This document shows, in pieces, positions 1 through 7,745 of a DNA stretch of 35,112 nt. Each line of letters begins with the position of its first letter. Position 1 is the first letter of the stretch. Source of the DNA: Oligoflexus sp. (lineage in GTDB: Bacteria > Bdellovibrionota_B > Oligoflexia > Oligoflexales > Oligoflexaceae); NCBI RefSeq assembly GCF_035712445.1, contig NZ_DASTAT010000006.1:1-35112 (forward strand), written 5' to 3'. The translations under genes were made by a program, and so were the position numbers. The notes beneath the pieces are model-generated. The model searched no databases. It worked only from the letters and a program-made list of their open reading frames with translations, and was not told the DNA's origin.

Positions 1-50
1 GCTTTGGTCACTCCGATTTTTCGACGGAGGGTGAAGATTCTGTATAGGCT

Positions 51-1460
51 TTAGAAAGCGGCCGATCGTGTCACGGTCGAGCCATCACGCAGGTGATACG
101 TAATCGTCGCCTCTGCGGCGGCTTTGGTGCAAGGATAACTGGGGGCGAAGGGAACCTGAACATAAGTCTGGGTGCAGCCTGTCACCGTAAGGGAGGTGGC
201 ACCGATGATGTCGCTCGGGATGACGTCGACCTGGGCCCCTGAGCCATTGACTTGCACATAGGGCTTCAAAAAGGTGGAGGCGGTGACCTCGGCCATCACC
301 GTTTCACCTTTGCGGTACTGAACAATCACATGCCTGGTCCCGCTGACAGGAGTCAGAGTCACATTTGCCGAGTCTTGCAGAGGAATCCACTGAAAGGTGA
401 GCGGGCTCGCAATCACATTGCCGCCGATGTACATGCTCACCGTGTCGCCAGGCAGCGCATCGAACTGGGGCAGGATAACGATGCTCGGATCATCCGTCCA
501 AAGACTTTGACCCTGAATGGCGACAGACCCGGGGACGTAGCTTTTATCATAGGTCAGCGTTAAAGGAATGTCGGGACAGCTGTTTCCGGCAGCATCACGG
601 ATTTTCACTTTGATTTTCTTGGTGCCCTCTCCGGGCGACAGGACGACGAGTTCTTCCGTCGCGTTTTCAAAGGTCTGATCGGATTTGAGTGTTTCCACAT
701 CACCTTCGACGCGGAAATAAAGAGGGCCGTCATTGGTCGCCGAGATGCGGGTCCGCACATAGCCCGTGGCGGTCTTGCTGGCGATCGGCTGCGCCGTGCA
801 GTCGGTCGGGGGCAGGCTTTTGCGGACGATGGTCGTGTCCATCATGGGGCCATCGGTGCCAAAGATATTGCGATATTTCACCTTGAGATGCTTGATGCCG
901 TCGCCTTCGCCGAGTTTCAGGAGAACCTGATCATCCCCTGGAATGTCATAGTATTGTCCAGCCGACAGCTCGGAGTCCAAGTCGCCTTCCACCCAGACCT
1001 CTTTTACGTTCTTCCCGCGCGTCGCCGGCAGGACGAGATAGACATAAGCGTCGGCGCTGGCATCTTCGGAAAAATAGGGCTCGGGCGTGGGCGGTACTTC
1101 CGGGCTGGATTTCCAGGACAGGCGATCCTGCACATAGGGTTTGCCGTTTTCCTGATAAAGCGTGATGTCGATGAAAACCTCACCAAAATCATCAGCGTTC
1201 AGTATGGTGCTCTCACGCAGATCCAGGATGGTGTCGAAGGGGACTTCCGCCGTGAAGCCCTGGCCCGTGATGCTGAAAGTCGGTTTGAAATTGCCGAGGA
1301 CCTCAAGGCGCAATGAGTTTTGGGTCGTGGCGGTGGCCTCACGCTCCAGATAGTATTTGATCAGGCCGCTGTTGGACCCACCGCCGCAGCTGCCGATGCA
1401 GAGGAGCAGCAGGACCAGGGGCCAGTCACTGATCGTTGCTCTGCGTAATGGTCGTGACAT
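51..1460 (-). CDS. Lipoprotein with tandem Ig-like repeats, function unknown
   Basis: A 469-residue secreted protein. A basic N-terminus is followed by a hydrophobic stretch ending in the lipobox IGSC (Cys about residue 25) and a Gly/Ser linker, so it should be lipid-anchored. The body is beta-rich and holds at least three related units of about 80-100 residues, each ending in a motif like GEGxKxIKVKxRDxxGN (GEGDGIKHLKVKYRNIFG, GEGTKKIKVKIRDAAGN and a diverged SGTRHVIVQYRKGE). This pattern is typical of bacterial Ig-like surface modules. Four Cys in the C-terminal half may form disulfides. The start codon lies inside the upstream lipoprotein gene, overlapping it by 35 bases, and no later start keeps the signal peptide, so the two are probably co-transcribed and coupled. 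No catalytic motif is visible; an adhesive or structural envelope role is an inference. Confidence 0.75.
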   Translation of the reverse strand: MSRPLRRATISDWPLVLLLLCIGSCGGGSNSGLIKYYLEREATATTQNSLRLEVLGNFKPTFSITGQGFTAEVPFDTILDLRESTILNADDFGEVFIDITLYQENGKPYVQDRLSWKSSPEVPPTPEPYFSEDASADAYVYLVLPATRGKNVKEVWVEGDLDSELSAGQYYDIPGDDQVLLKLGEGDGIKHLKVKYRNIFGTDGPMMDTTIVRKSLPPTDCTAQPIASKTATGYVRTRISATNDGPLYFRVEGDVETLKSDQTFENATEELVVLSPGEGTKKIKVKIRDAAGNSCPDIPLTLTYDKSYVPGSVAIQGQSLWTDDPSIVILPQFDALPGDTVSMYIGGNVIASPLTFQWIPLQDSANVTLTPVSGTRHVIVQYRKGETVMAEVTASTFLKPYVQVNGSGAQVDVIPSDIIGATSLTVTGCTQTYVQVPFAPSYPCTKAAAEATITYHLRDGSTVTRSAAF

Positions 1461-2469
1461 TGATATAGAACCAGGTATAAGAAGGTCCGGATTTCAAAAC
1501 AAAGATCATATTCGGATACGTAACGATGGGTTTGGTGCCGGCCATGACCATCACATCAGCATCGCTGGCGCCGGCTGTAATGAAGCCACCATTGGCCAGA
1601 GCGGGCGTGCCCTGACCAGCCGTGAAAGCTTCGGAGACCATATCAATCTGCTTGCCGCCGGAAGCCGCCGTGAACATAGCCTGAAGGTCTGTTTCCGTGG
1701 GATCGAGCGCATAGGTGTCTTCCGCCAGAACCATCGCGATGGAATCAAGCCGTACATCATCGCAAAGGATATCACTGCCCGTACCCGTCACCGTATTATT
1801 GCATTTCAATTGAAAGCGGAATTTGCCGTTACCGCTGGCTGTGATATCCACGAGCTGGACCTGGTTGATGGAAAAGTTCGGTGCGGCCTGGCCGTCGACG
1901 ACCAGCGAAGCCGATTCGCGGACCACGGCCTCGCCCAATGTTTCGGTAGCGCCTTGAGTGACTTGGGAAAACTGATAGTGAATTTCGCCGGCCGCCACCA
2001 CGGGATTGGCAATGGTGCTGATGACGGTCACCGTTAATTCATCAGCAGGGTTGGCACTGGCGACTTCAAAGGTGGCCACATCTCCCGCCAGCCAGGTGTC
2101 GAAGGCGGCGCCAGCCTTGGGCGTATAGGTCTTGCCGTTGAGCGAGAACGTGGTGAGTTTCGCAAGGCAGTTGCGATCGAACTCATAGACTTCAAGATAG
2201 GCCTTGGTCTGGGTCACGGTTGCCGTATGCGTGGACGCGCATCCGGTCAGATCGATGGAAAAGGTCGTGGCATTGGCCGCGAGTTCCAAACCGCTAGCCG
2301 CATCATCGAGCCGGAAGGTATGAAGAAACGTGCGCCGCTTCAGGGTTGTGGTGCCCGGGGTCTCGCTGGCCGTTTCCTCGTCGGTATACTGAACCGGCTG
2401 CTCGTCGGAGCAGGCGGCGAGAAGGGTCGTGACCAGAGCGGCGATATATATCTTTTTGTGATCGAACAT
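1426..2469 (-). CDS. Lipoprotein of unknown function
   Basis: A 347-residue protein starting MFDHKKIYIAA, with a short signal peptide and lipobox LAAC followed by acidic and Thr-rich sequence. I chose this ATG over one 24 codons upstream because the minus strand reads AGAGGAA six bases before it and because only this start gives a normal signal peptide. The mature part is rich in Thr, Ala and Val with regular beta-type alternation and contains Cys pairs, but I recognise no family. It is the first gene of a two-gene unit with the Ig-repeat lipoprotein, whose start lies within its last codons. The opposite side is divergent from an outer-membrane protein gene, so the 255-base gap to 2725 should hold both promoters. 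Confidence 0.75.
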   Translation of the reverse strand: MFDHKKIYIAALVTTLLAACSDEQPVQYTDEETASETPGTTTLKRRTFLHTFRLDDAASGLELAANATTFSIDLTGCASTHTATVTQTKAYLEVYEFDRNCLAKLTTFSLNGKTYTPKAGAAFDTWLAGDVATFEVASANPADELTVTVISTIANPVVAAGEIHYQFSQVTQGATETLGEAVVRESASLVVDGQAAPNFSINQVQLVDITASGNGKFRFQLKCNNTVTGTGSDILCDDVRLDSIAMVLAEDTYALDPTETDLQAMFTAASGGKQIDMVSEAFTAGQGTPALANGGFITAGASDADVMVMAGTKPIVTYPNMIFVLKSGPSYTWFYINVTTITQSNDQ

Positions 2470-2724
2470 GCTGTTTCCTCTTACCGTAAGGTCACAATTC
2501 ATCCGTGCAGGAAACTCTTCATGCAAAGGCGATCGGCACAAATGAGGAAGCTCTGAATGCTTCGGAATAATTTTGCAGAATCAGGAGCCTGGAGTCCCTC
2601 GTTCCCAAACCTTTCCCCGTGGTAAGACCGCTTTTTCCAAGGTTCCCGGATACATACCGGAAGGCATGAAAGCCAAAACATTCCTGGCGTTTCACCGATA
2701 GGGAGGAAGCCATAAGGAGTCGTC

Positions 2725-3405
2725 TTGCGCCCTGCGTTTTTCATCCTGAGCCTTCTGCTTGCCTTCGCGAGGACGGCCGAGGCGGGCTTGACCCTTATGG
2801 GTGGAGCGGGGGCGAGCGTCGGAAATTTGACGAAAAGCTCGGGTCCGCTTTTGAGCAAGGGCTATCACTATTCCCTTATGCTGAGTTACGTGCCGGAGTC
2901 AGGTCGCAGGCCCTGGCCTTTGGTTTTTGGTGTTCAGGTGAAGCAGCATAAGGTGAATTTCACCGAAGATGGCGTGAAGAAACGGGCGACCTATAATCTT
3001 TACGGCGGGCACCTGGGTTTATCGCTGATGCTCACGCCGAGTTTCACGCTGCAGGTCAGCGGCGAATACTATGGAACCGCGAAGATCTCGGTGCTGTCCT
3101 CGCACCAGGTTCGTTTGAACGGCAACGCTTATAAGTATTCCAGCTTCGAGCAGTATGAAGGCGGCGCAGCCAGTGGACTGCGCTTTCAGATCAGTCATGA
3201 CAAGGCTGATGGTCAATTCAGCGCTCGCAACCGCTATCGCAGTGGGCTAGGGGTCAGCCTTGTCCAGCAGAGTTTTGGCACGGAAAGCACCAAGATCACC
3301 ACATCCGATAGCGAGCTGACGCCCTCACAGACCCTCACTCAATCCGAAGTGTCCTATCGCCTGATCCTCATGAGCGTCGATCTTTATATCGGCCTCACCT
3401 TTTAA
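2725..3405 (+). CDS. Predicted outer-membrane beta-barrel protein
   Basis: A 226-residue protein with a cleavable signal peptide (MRPAFFILSLLLAFARTAEA) followed by Gly-rich alternating sequence. Repeated patterns of polar and aromatic residues, such as YNLYGGHLGLSLML and FTLQVSGEYYG, and a terminal Phe after a final strand (SVDLYIGLTF) are what outer-membrane barrels show. The predicted size fits an 8-stranded barrel. The start is TTG, preceded by AAGGAG at good distance; no ATG nearby has both a ribosome site and the signal peptide. It is divergent from the lipoprotein pair and 56 bases upstream of the MAPEG gene on the same strand. Substrate or role cannot be read. Confidence 0.7.
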   Translation: MRPAFFILSLLLAFARTAEAGLTLMGGAGASVGNLTKSSGPLLSKGYHYSLMLSYVPESGRRPWPLVFGVQVKQHKVNFTEDGVKKRATYNLYGGHLGLSLMLTPSFTLQVSGEYYGTAKISVLSSHQVRLNGNAYKYSSFEQYEGGAASGLRFQISHDKADGQFSARNRYRSGLGVSLVQQSFGTESTKITTSDSELTPSQTLTQSEVSYRLILMSVDLYIGLTF

Positions 3406-3461
3406 TTCTGCTAGGATGCCTCCAACTCATCCGACCCTTTGAACGAAAAGGACATTGATCC

Positions 3462-3878
3462 ATGACGACAATTCTGGTTCCGGTTCTGGCGCTCTGTGTG
3501 TGGACGTTTGTGCTCTGGTTTTGGATGTATATGACGCGACTGCCGGCGATGCGGAAGGCGCGCATAGATGCCCGCAAAATCAAAAGGAAGCATGAACTGG
3601 ATGGGTTGCCCGTCGGGGTGCAGCAGATCGCGGACAACTACAATCACCTGCATGAGCAGCCCACGGTGTTTTACGCCCTGGCTTTTTACAGTCACCTCGT
3701 CGGCGTTGCGGACAGCCTGAACATACAACTGGCCTGGGGCTATGTGCTCCTGCGGGTCATTCATTCTCTGATTCAATGCACAAGCAATTACGTTCCGCTG
3801 CGCTTTATGGTCTTCACAGCGGGATCTCTCGTCCTCATGGCGATCGCTATGCGTAATGTGCTGGCGCTTTTCGCTTAA
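3462..3878 (+). CDS. MAPEG family membrane protein
   Basis: A 138-residue integral membrane protein with about four helices. The first helix is followed by a basic cytoplasmic loop (ARKIKRKHELDG) and then the motif DNYNHLHEQPTVFYAL, which matches the N-x-x-E-x-P-like signature of MAPEG proteins (membrane-associated proteins in eicosanoid and glutathione metabolism). A later Arg-Val-Ile-His-Ser segment in helix 3 also fits. Bacterial members are mostly of unknown substrate; some conjugate glutathione. The ribosome site AAGGA lies about 9 bases before the ATG. Its stop codon TAA overlaps the stop of the convergent lipoprotein gene within TTAA at 3875-3878. Confidence 0.8.
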   Translation: MTTILVPVLALCVWTFVLWFWMYMTRLPAMRKARIDARKIKRKHELDGLPVGVQQIADNYNHLHEQPTVFYALAFYSHLVGVADSLNIQLAWGYVLLRVIHSLIQCTSNYVPLRFMVFTAGSLVLMAIAMRNVLALFA

Positions 3879-4873
3879 AACGGGGCGGGGAAGGCGTTGT
3901 CTTCCTCGCCCGTCACCACGGCTCTCTGCACGCGATCAAAGCCGCTCATGATCTGCCGGTAGGTCTTGCTGCGACCCAGGAAGGCCTGGATCAAAGCCAC
4001 GTTATTATCGGCGTTGGAACGGAAATAGCTCGGCATGGCGTTGGTGATGATATCGAAGAACTTGGACGGGCCATAGCCTGGATTCACAGCCGCGTGCGCG
4101 TCGCGCAGGGCATTGTCCACATAGGCGAAGGTATCGCAGCCGTTGACGAAGAAGAGCTGATACTGGCCTTGGACGAAAGTACCGAGACGCGCCAGCGCCC
4201 GGATATTCGCGCCCAAACCGGAGTGGCCGTTGTAGGAGACGAGGTCGGATGTTTTCGTGCGCTCGTTATAGCGTTTTCTGAAGGCATCATCGGTGGACAG
4301 GATGCCATCAATCAAGAGGATTTCCACATCCAAGGTCCCCTGAGCCGTTTCAAAGATCATGTTGATGGCCGGATAGGCAACACCGGGGCGGGTTCCGGCC
4401 GGGACTTCGACATCCTGCGTGGTGGGCTCACCCAAGCGGCTGCGCAGCATCGCATACATCTCGTTATAAGCCGCGATTCCGGCATCACTGTTGCTGGTCG
4501 CGCCGTCTTCATATTTGCCGAAGACCGCGGTGATCACCGCCCGATCATCCTCCCAGATTTTTGCGTATTCCGGGGATTGACCCGAGGTATTTTCCACGCT
4601 GACGGCCAGGTTCACCGGAAAGCGGGCGACCTGCCCGGCGTTTTCCGCTTCGTTCATTTTTGTTTTGCAGGCCTCGGGCTGTGGGCGGTAGTAATACCAA
4701 AAGTTCCCGGGCCCCATATCATGCGCGTCGGGGGTGATGCAGTCCTCCTGAAAGGCGCTGAAGAACGTCACAAGGTTTTGATTGTCCCCGTAGGCCGGCA
4801 CCACGAGTTCATAGCTTTCCGGCAGGGCCAGGTCACGGCGCCAGGCAATCAGCACCTTGGCCGCATAGTGCAC
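3875..4873 (-). CDS. C-terminal part of a frameshifted lipoprotein, caspase/gingipain-like pattern
   Basis: This frame holds 332 residues from a GTG, but it stays open upstream to 4954 and matches on naturally to the short lipoprotein frame that starts at 5174. I read both as one gene of about 432 codons broken by one extra base in the G5 run at 4941-4945; with four G the junction reads NNQWGADLNRLQLTINEKIP. The fragment has a hydrophobic strand ending in His (VSYNGHSGLG, His217) and, 29 residues on, another ending in Cys (LFFVNGCDTF, Cys246). His-Gly/Ser then Cys after two strands is the catalytic pattern of clan CD peptidases (caspase, gingipain, CHAT), though I see no further support. It ends four bases inside the MAPEG gene on the other strand. 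The GTG itself is unlikely to be a real start. Confidence 0.55.
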   Translation of the reverse strand: MHYAAKVLIAWRRDLALPESYELVVPAYGDNQNLVTFFSAFQEDCITPDAHDMGPGNFWYYYRPQPEACKTKMNEAENAGQVARFPVNLAVSVENTSGQSPEYAKIWEDDRAVITAVFGKYEDGATSNSDAGIAAYNEMYAMLRSRLGEPTTQDVEVPAGTRPGVAYPAINMIFETAQGTLDVEILLIDGILSTDDAFRKRYNERTKTSDLVSYNGHSGLGANIRALARLGTFVQGQYQLFFVNGCDTFAYVDNALRDAHAAVNPGYGPSKFFDIITNAMPSYFRSNADNNVALIQAFLGRSKTYRQIMSGFDRVQRAVVTGEEDNAFPAPF

Positions 4874-4904
4874 TTCGAAGGAACCGTCACCGTCGGGGAT
4901 TTTT

Positions 4905-5174
4905 TCATTGATGGTCAGCTGCAGGCGATTCAGATCCGCGCCCCCATTGATTATTCAATTGACCTGTCATATACTGAAGCTGGGCCCTTACCTGGCGTTC
5001 AATGGCCGCGTTGCTGGTGCTGCGGGTGCGAATCACCCCATTGCTGATGATCCCATCTATGCCGATGGAATGCGCGCTATCAATCTTGAGTTCACTGGTT
5101 GCGGGGCCTTGCTCGGCGCAGGCGGTGAGGGCCAGGGCGGCCAGAGCAGCTCCTACTGTGCGTTTTGTAAGCAT
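4905..5174 (-). CDS. N-terminal part of frameshifted lipoprotein
   Basis: An 89-residue frame starting MLTKRTVGAALAALALTAC, a clear lipoprotein signal peptide with lipobox LTAC. The first about 75 residues look genuine; the last 14 (after NNQW) are out of frame with the continuation downstream and end at a TGA within the next reading frame. It is best regarded as the front part of the caspase-like lipoprotein encoded to 3875. The start ATG is preceded on the minus strand by CAGGAGA at good spacing. Divergent from thioredoxin. Either the gene is inactive in this strain, producing a short lipoprotein, or the base is a sequencing error. Confidence 0.6.
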   Translation of the reverse strand: MLTKRTVGAALAALALTACAEQGPATSELKIDSAHSIGIDGIISNGVIRTRSTSNAAIERQVRAQLQYMTGQLNNQWGRGSESPAADHQ

Positions 5175-5202
5175 ACGTTCTCCTGGTTGAATAAAGCATG
5201 GG

Positions 5203-5230
5203 TTTATCCACTCCAGTAGAGCACAGTCAA
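5203..5230 (-). promoter_or_regulatory. Possible sigma-70 promoter of the frameshifted lipoprotein
   Basis: On the minus strand TTGACT (5225-5230) and GATAAA (5203-5208) are separated by 16 bases. The -10 box lies about 29 bases before the ATG at 5174, leaving a short leader that contains the ribosome site. The -35 matches the consensus at 5 of 6 bases and the -10 at 4 of 6; it is a prediction by eye only. Confidence 0.4.
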
Positions 5231-5327
5231 AACGACAGTAATAGTTTACGGAAAATATTTCCCGGCTCGCCGAAACTGGTGTACATACGGCAGCTGCTTA
5301 CAAAATAGTCAGAGGAGTTCGGAAACG

Positions 5328-5663
5328 ATGTCCACGTTTGCACGCGATATTACCGACAGTGAATTTGAAGATCAGGTCCTGAACGCATCCGGTCTTGTGC
5401 TCGTTGATTTTTGGGCGCCGTGGTGCGGTCCCTGCCGGTCGATCGCGCCCTTTATTGAGCGCGTGGCCCAGGAATTTCAGGGTGAGGTCGCGGTGGTGAA
5501 GCTGAATGTGGATGCCAACCCTCGGTATTCGAGTCAGCTCGGCATTCGTTCGATTCCGACTTTGATCCTGTTCCGGGCGGGGACCATCGTGAAGGAAATT
5601 CACGGCGCCCCCGATCCGAAGCAGCTGGTGGACCTTTTGGAAAATGCGCTGCAGGAATCCTAG
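5328..5663 (+). CDS. trxA: Thioredoxin
   Basis: A 111-residue cytoplasmic thioredoxin without signal peptide, the usual length of the family. The active-site motif WCGPC is at residues 32-36 after the strand VLVDFWAP, and the cis-proline loop reads RSIPT, followed by LILFRAGTIV. The first redox Cys is Cys33, the second Cys36. It reduces protein disulfides using electrons from thioredoxin reductase, which is not in this window. A GAGGAG lies 11 bases before the ATG. It is convergent with nrfA, sharing the palindrome CTAG for both stop codons. A housekeeping paralogue may exist elsewhere, so the symbol is tentative. Confidence 0.92.
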   Translation: MSTFARDITDSEFEDQVLNASGLVLVDFWAPWCGPCRSIAPFIERVAQEFQGEVAVVKLNVDANPRYSSQLGIRSIPTLILFRAGTIVKEIHGAPDPKQLVDLLENALQES

Positions 5664-7033
5664 AGATCCTTCAGACTATTCTGTCCCTGCCGACTGTAAT
5701 CGACGGCTTTCAGCATGATGCGCGCGGCTTCCTGCGGCGCGTGAAAGCCCGAGGAATTCTCCGCTTCCGCGAAGTCCAAGAGGAACTGCGCCTTGCGTTG
5801 GAAATCACGGGCCTTGCTGAGCTGCTCGGGTGCGGCGGTATCCTTCACTTTTTCGATGTCCTTGATCAAGGCCACGACCGCATCCATTGCCAGATTCCGC
5901 ATTTCAAAGTGATTGCCCTGGATCACGGCCACGCGATTTTTCATGTCGTCTTCCGTACTCTTGTGACAGGTGAGACACGCGCGATTGATATTCAAAAGCG
6001 GACTTTGAACGTGGTGATCGGAAACCTTCATCGCCCCGCTGCGGGTATAGGGCATGTGGCAGTCGGCACAGGCCACGCCTGATCGTGCGTGGATGCCCTG
6101 ACTCCACAGTTCGAATTCAGGATGCTGCGCTTTCAAAGCCGGAGCGCCGGAAATCTTATGCTCCCAATCCTTGTGTCCGACCTCGTCGTAGTAGGCGAGG
6201 ATCTGATCCGCTTTGATGCCCTGCGCCCAGGGATAGGTCAGGCGTTTTTCAGGTCCTTTGAAATAGTATTCGACGTGGCATTGCGCGCAGACGTAGGTGC
6301 GCATCTCCTGACGCGAAGCCTGCTTGTTCACATCATAATCAGGCTGACCGAGGAAGGCTCTATAGGCGCGAATGCCTTCCATGAAGGCCGGACGCGTGAC
6401 ACGCAGGGCCAGTGTTTGAGGCTCGTGGCAGTCGATGCAGCTCACCGGGTGCGTGACGTGCGTGCGGGCTTCCTGATAAGGCATGCTGTTGATCGCTTCA
6501 AAGCCTTTCTGCAGATCCCCATCCCCCAGTTTTTTCATCGTCACATAGGTCGAGGCATGACAGTGAATGCAGGTGCCCGGCTGCTGCACGACCTTCTGCC
6601 TTTCCGTATAGATCTGATCGACCAGCATATAAGCGTGGCCACGCTCCTCGCGGAAATCCTTGGAGAACGCATAACCGGCCCAGAGATCCTTCAGCCTTGG
6701 ATCCTCTTCCAATTTCGATTGCGCGACCACCGAACGCGGATCGGCCTCGCTTGGCGTGCGGGCGAGCGCTTCGCTGCCGCCGAAACGGGTTCTGACCTGA
6801 TCCACGGTCTTCCTATAGCCTTCGTACTGCAGGGGAAAATTCTTGCCCCATTCCGCTGGATTTTCTTCATCATCACCGATTGCGGCGATATTGATGAAGG
6901 TCTGCCGGGCTTCATTCTTCCGTTCCATGATGTTGACCAAAAGAGCGGAAATCCCCAGGGCCAGAAAGGTGGAGACGGCCACGCTGATCATGACGATCCG
7001 GGTGCGACTCAGCTGACGAAACTTCTCAAACAT
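5660..7033 (-). CDS. nrfA: Cytochrome c nitrite reductase, catalytic subunit NrfA
   Basis: A 457-residue periplasmic pentaheme enzyme that reduces nitrite to ammonium with six electrons. Five heme c motifs are visible: CIHCH (155-159), CIDCH (199-203), CAQCH (249-253), CADCH (322-326) and CLTCH (353-357). The signatures CAQCHVEYYF and HPEFELWSQGIH belong to NrfA. Heme 1, the active site, normally has CxxCK with Lys as ligand; here it is CxxCH, a variant known in a minority of NrfA proteins. The N-terminus (hydrophobic residues about 13-34) is an uncleaved anchor or signal. It starts 4 bases after nrfH, with the ribosome site GAGG inside the last nrfH codons. Electrons come through NrfH from the quinol pool. 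Confidence 0.95.
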   Translation of the reverse strand: MFEKFRQLSRTRIVMISVAVSTFLALGISALLVNIMERKNEARQTFINIAAIGDDEENPAEWGKNFPLQYEGYRKTVDQVRTRFGGSEALARTPSEADPRSVVAQSKLEEDPRLKDLWAGYAFSKDFREERGHAYMLVDQIYTERQKVVQQPGTCIHCHASTYVTMKKLGDGDLQKGFEAINSMPYQEARTHVTHPVSCIDCHEPQTLALRVTRPAFMEGIRAYRAFLGQPDYDVNKQASRQEMRTYVCAQCHVEYYFKGPEKRLTYPWAQGIKADQILAYYDEVGHKDWEHKISGAPALKAQHPEFELWSQGIHARSGVACADCHMPYTRSGAMKVSDHHVQSPLLNINRACLTCHKSTEDDMKNRVAVIQGNHFEMRNLAMDAVVALIKDIEKVKDTAAPEQLSKARDFQRKAQFLLDFAEAENSSGFHAPQEAARIMLKAVDYSRQGQNSLKDL

Positions 7034-7037
7034 GATT

Positions 7038-7502
7038 TTACCTCATATGTCCAACATCACGGTGACACGATATGCATGCGCCTTCGCCGGCTGTCTGGGC
7101 CACCGCATCGGCGGCGTGAAAGATTTGACTGTGACAGGCGCGGCAGTTGGCTTCGACGACATCCAAAGAATCCTGCTTGATACGCATGGGTTCTTGAAAA
7201 TGTCCGGTCGTGAACGCCCACGAATGCCGGATGCCATGGATAGCCTTGGTTTTGTACTTCCCAAAAAAATCGTGCGGAGTATGGCAGCCATTGCAATCCG
7301 AAGCCAGCCTGTGGCTCGACATCTGCCAGGAATCATAGTTGTCCTGCATGATGTGGCAATTCACGCAGGCCTGAGGGTCGCTTGTGAAATATGACGAACC
7401 TTTTGCGTAGTGGAAGGTGAAGACGCCAAGGCCCAGGAATATCCCGGTTGAACAGCCCATGATCACATAAAGCAGTCTATTACGAATACGACGTTGGTCC
7501 AT
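7038..7502 (-). CDS. nrfH: Cytochrome c nitrite reductase, membrane subunit NrfH
   Basis: A 154-residue NapC/NirT-family tetraheme quinol dehydrogenase. One N-terminal transmembrane helix (about residues 10-33) is followed by four heme motifs: CVNCH (46-50, followed by IM, the Met being the usual heme 1 ligand position), CNGCH (70-74), CRACH (120-124) and CISCH (143-147). It takes electrons from menaquinol and passes them to NrfA. The nrfH-nrfA order and a 4-base gap make one operon. In the 243 bases between it and the divergent gene at 7746 I found no convincing FNR-like dyad (TTGAT-N4-ATCAA), so regulation is unclear. The ribosome site is CAGGAG, 12 bases before the ATG, rather far. Confidence 0.95.
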   Translation of the reverse strand: MDQRRIRNRLLYVIMGCSTGIFLGLGVFTFHYAKGSSYFTSDPQACVNCHIMQDNYDSWQMSSHRLASDCNGCHTPHDFFGKYKTKAIHGIRHSWAFTTGHFQEPMRIKQDSLDVVEANCRACHSQIFHAADAVAQTAGEGACISCHRDVGHMR

Positions 7503-7745
7503 GAAGGGTCGAAACTCCTGGATAAAGATGCTTGCGTGTTCTCACTAAGCAAGGGTCTTGCCATGGAGAAAGCTCGAATTGAGTATGCCATCAGGGCTCG
7601 CGGTGATTTCAAGCTACAAAATACGTCCTAACATTGGATTTACGTAAGGATCATGAAGTCTCATTGCGCCTTTCAGAATTTGTCTCTACAAAACGAGAGT
7701 CGCCCTCGTCAAAAATTCCAGTGACCTCGCACGTAAAGGAAGCCT

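Noticed and set aside
4094..5047. A 317-codon plus-strand frame across the broken lipoprotein
   Set aside because: Composition is that of a shadow frame and there is no signal peptide or family match; it also crosses the better-supported minus-strand gene.
7503..7745. FNR/Crp-type site for nrfHA
   Set aside because: No TTGAT-N4-ATCAA or TGTGA-N6-TCACA dyad is readable; TTTACGTAAGG near 7639 is palindromic only in its core.
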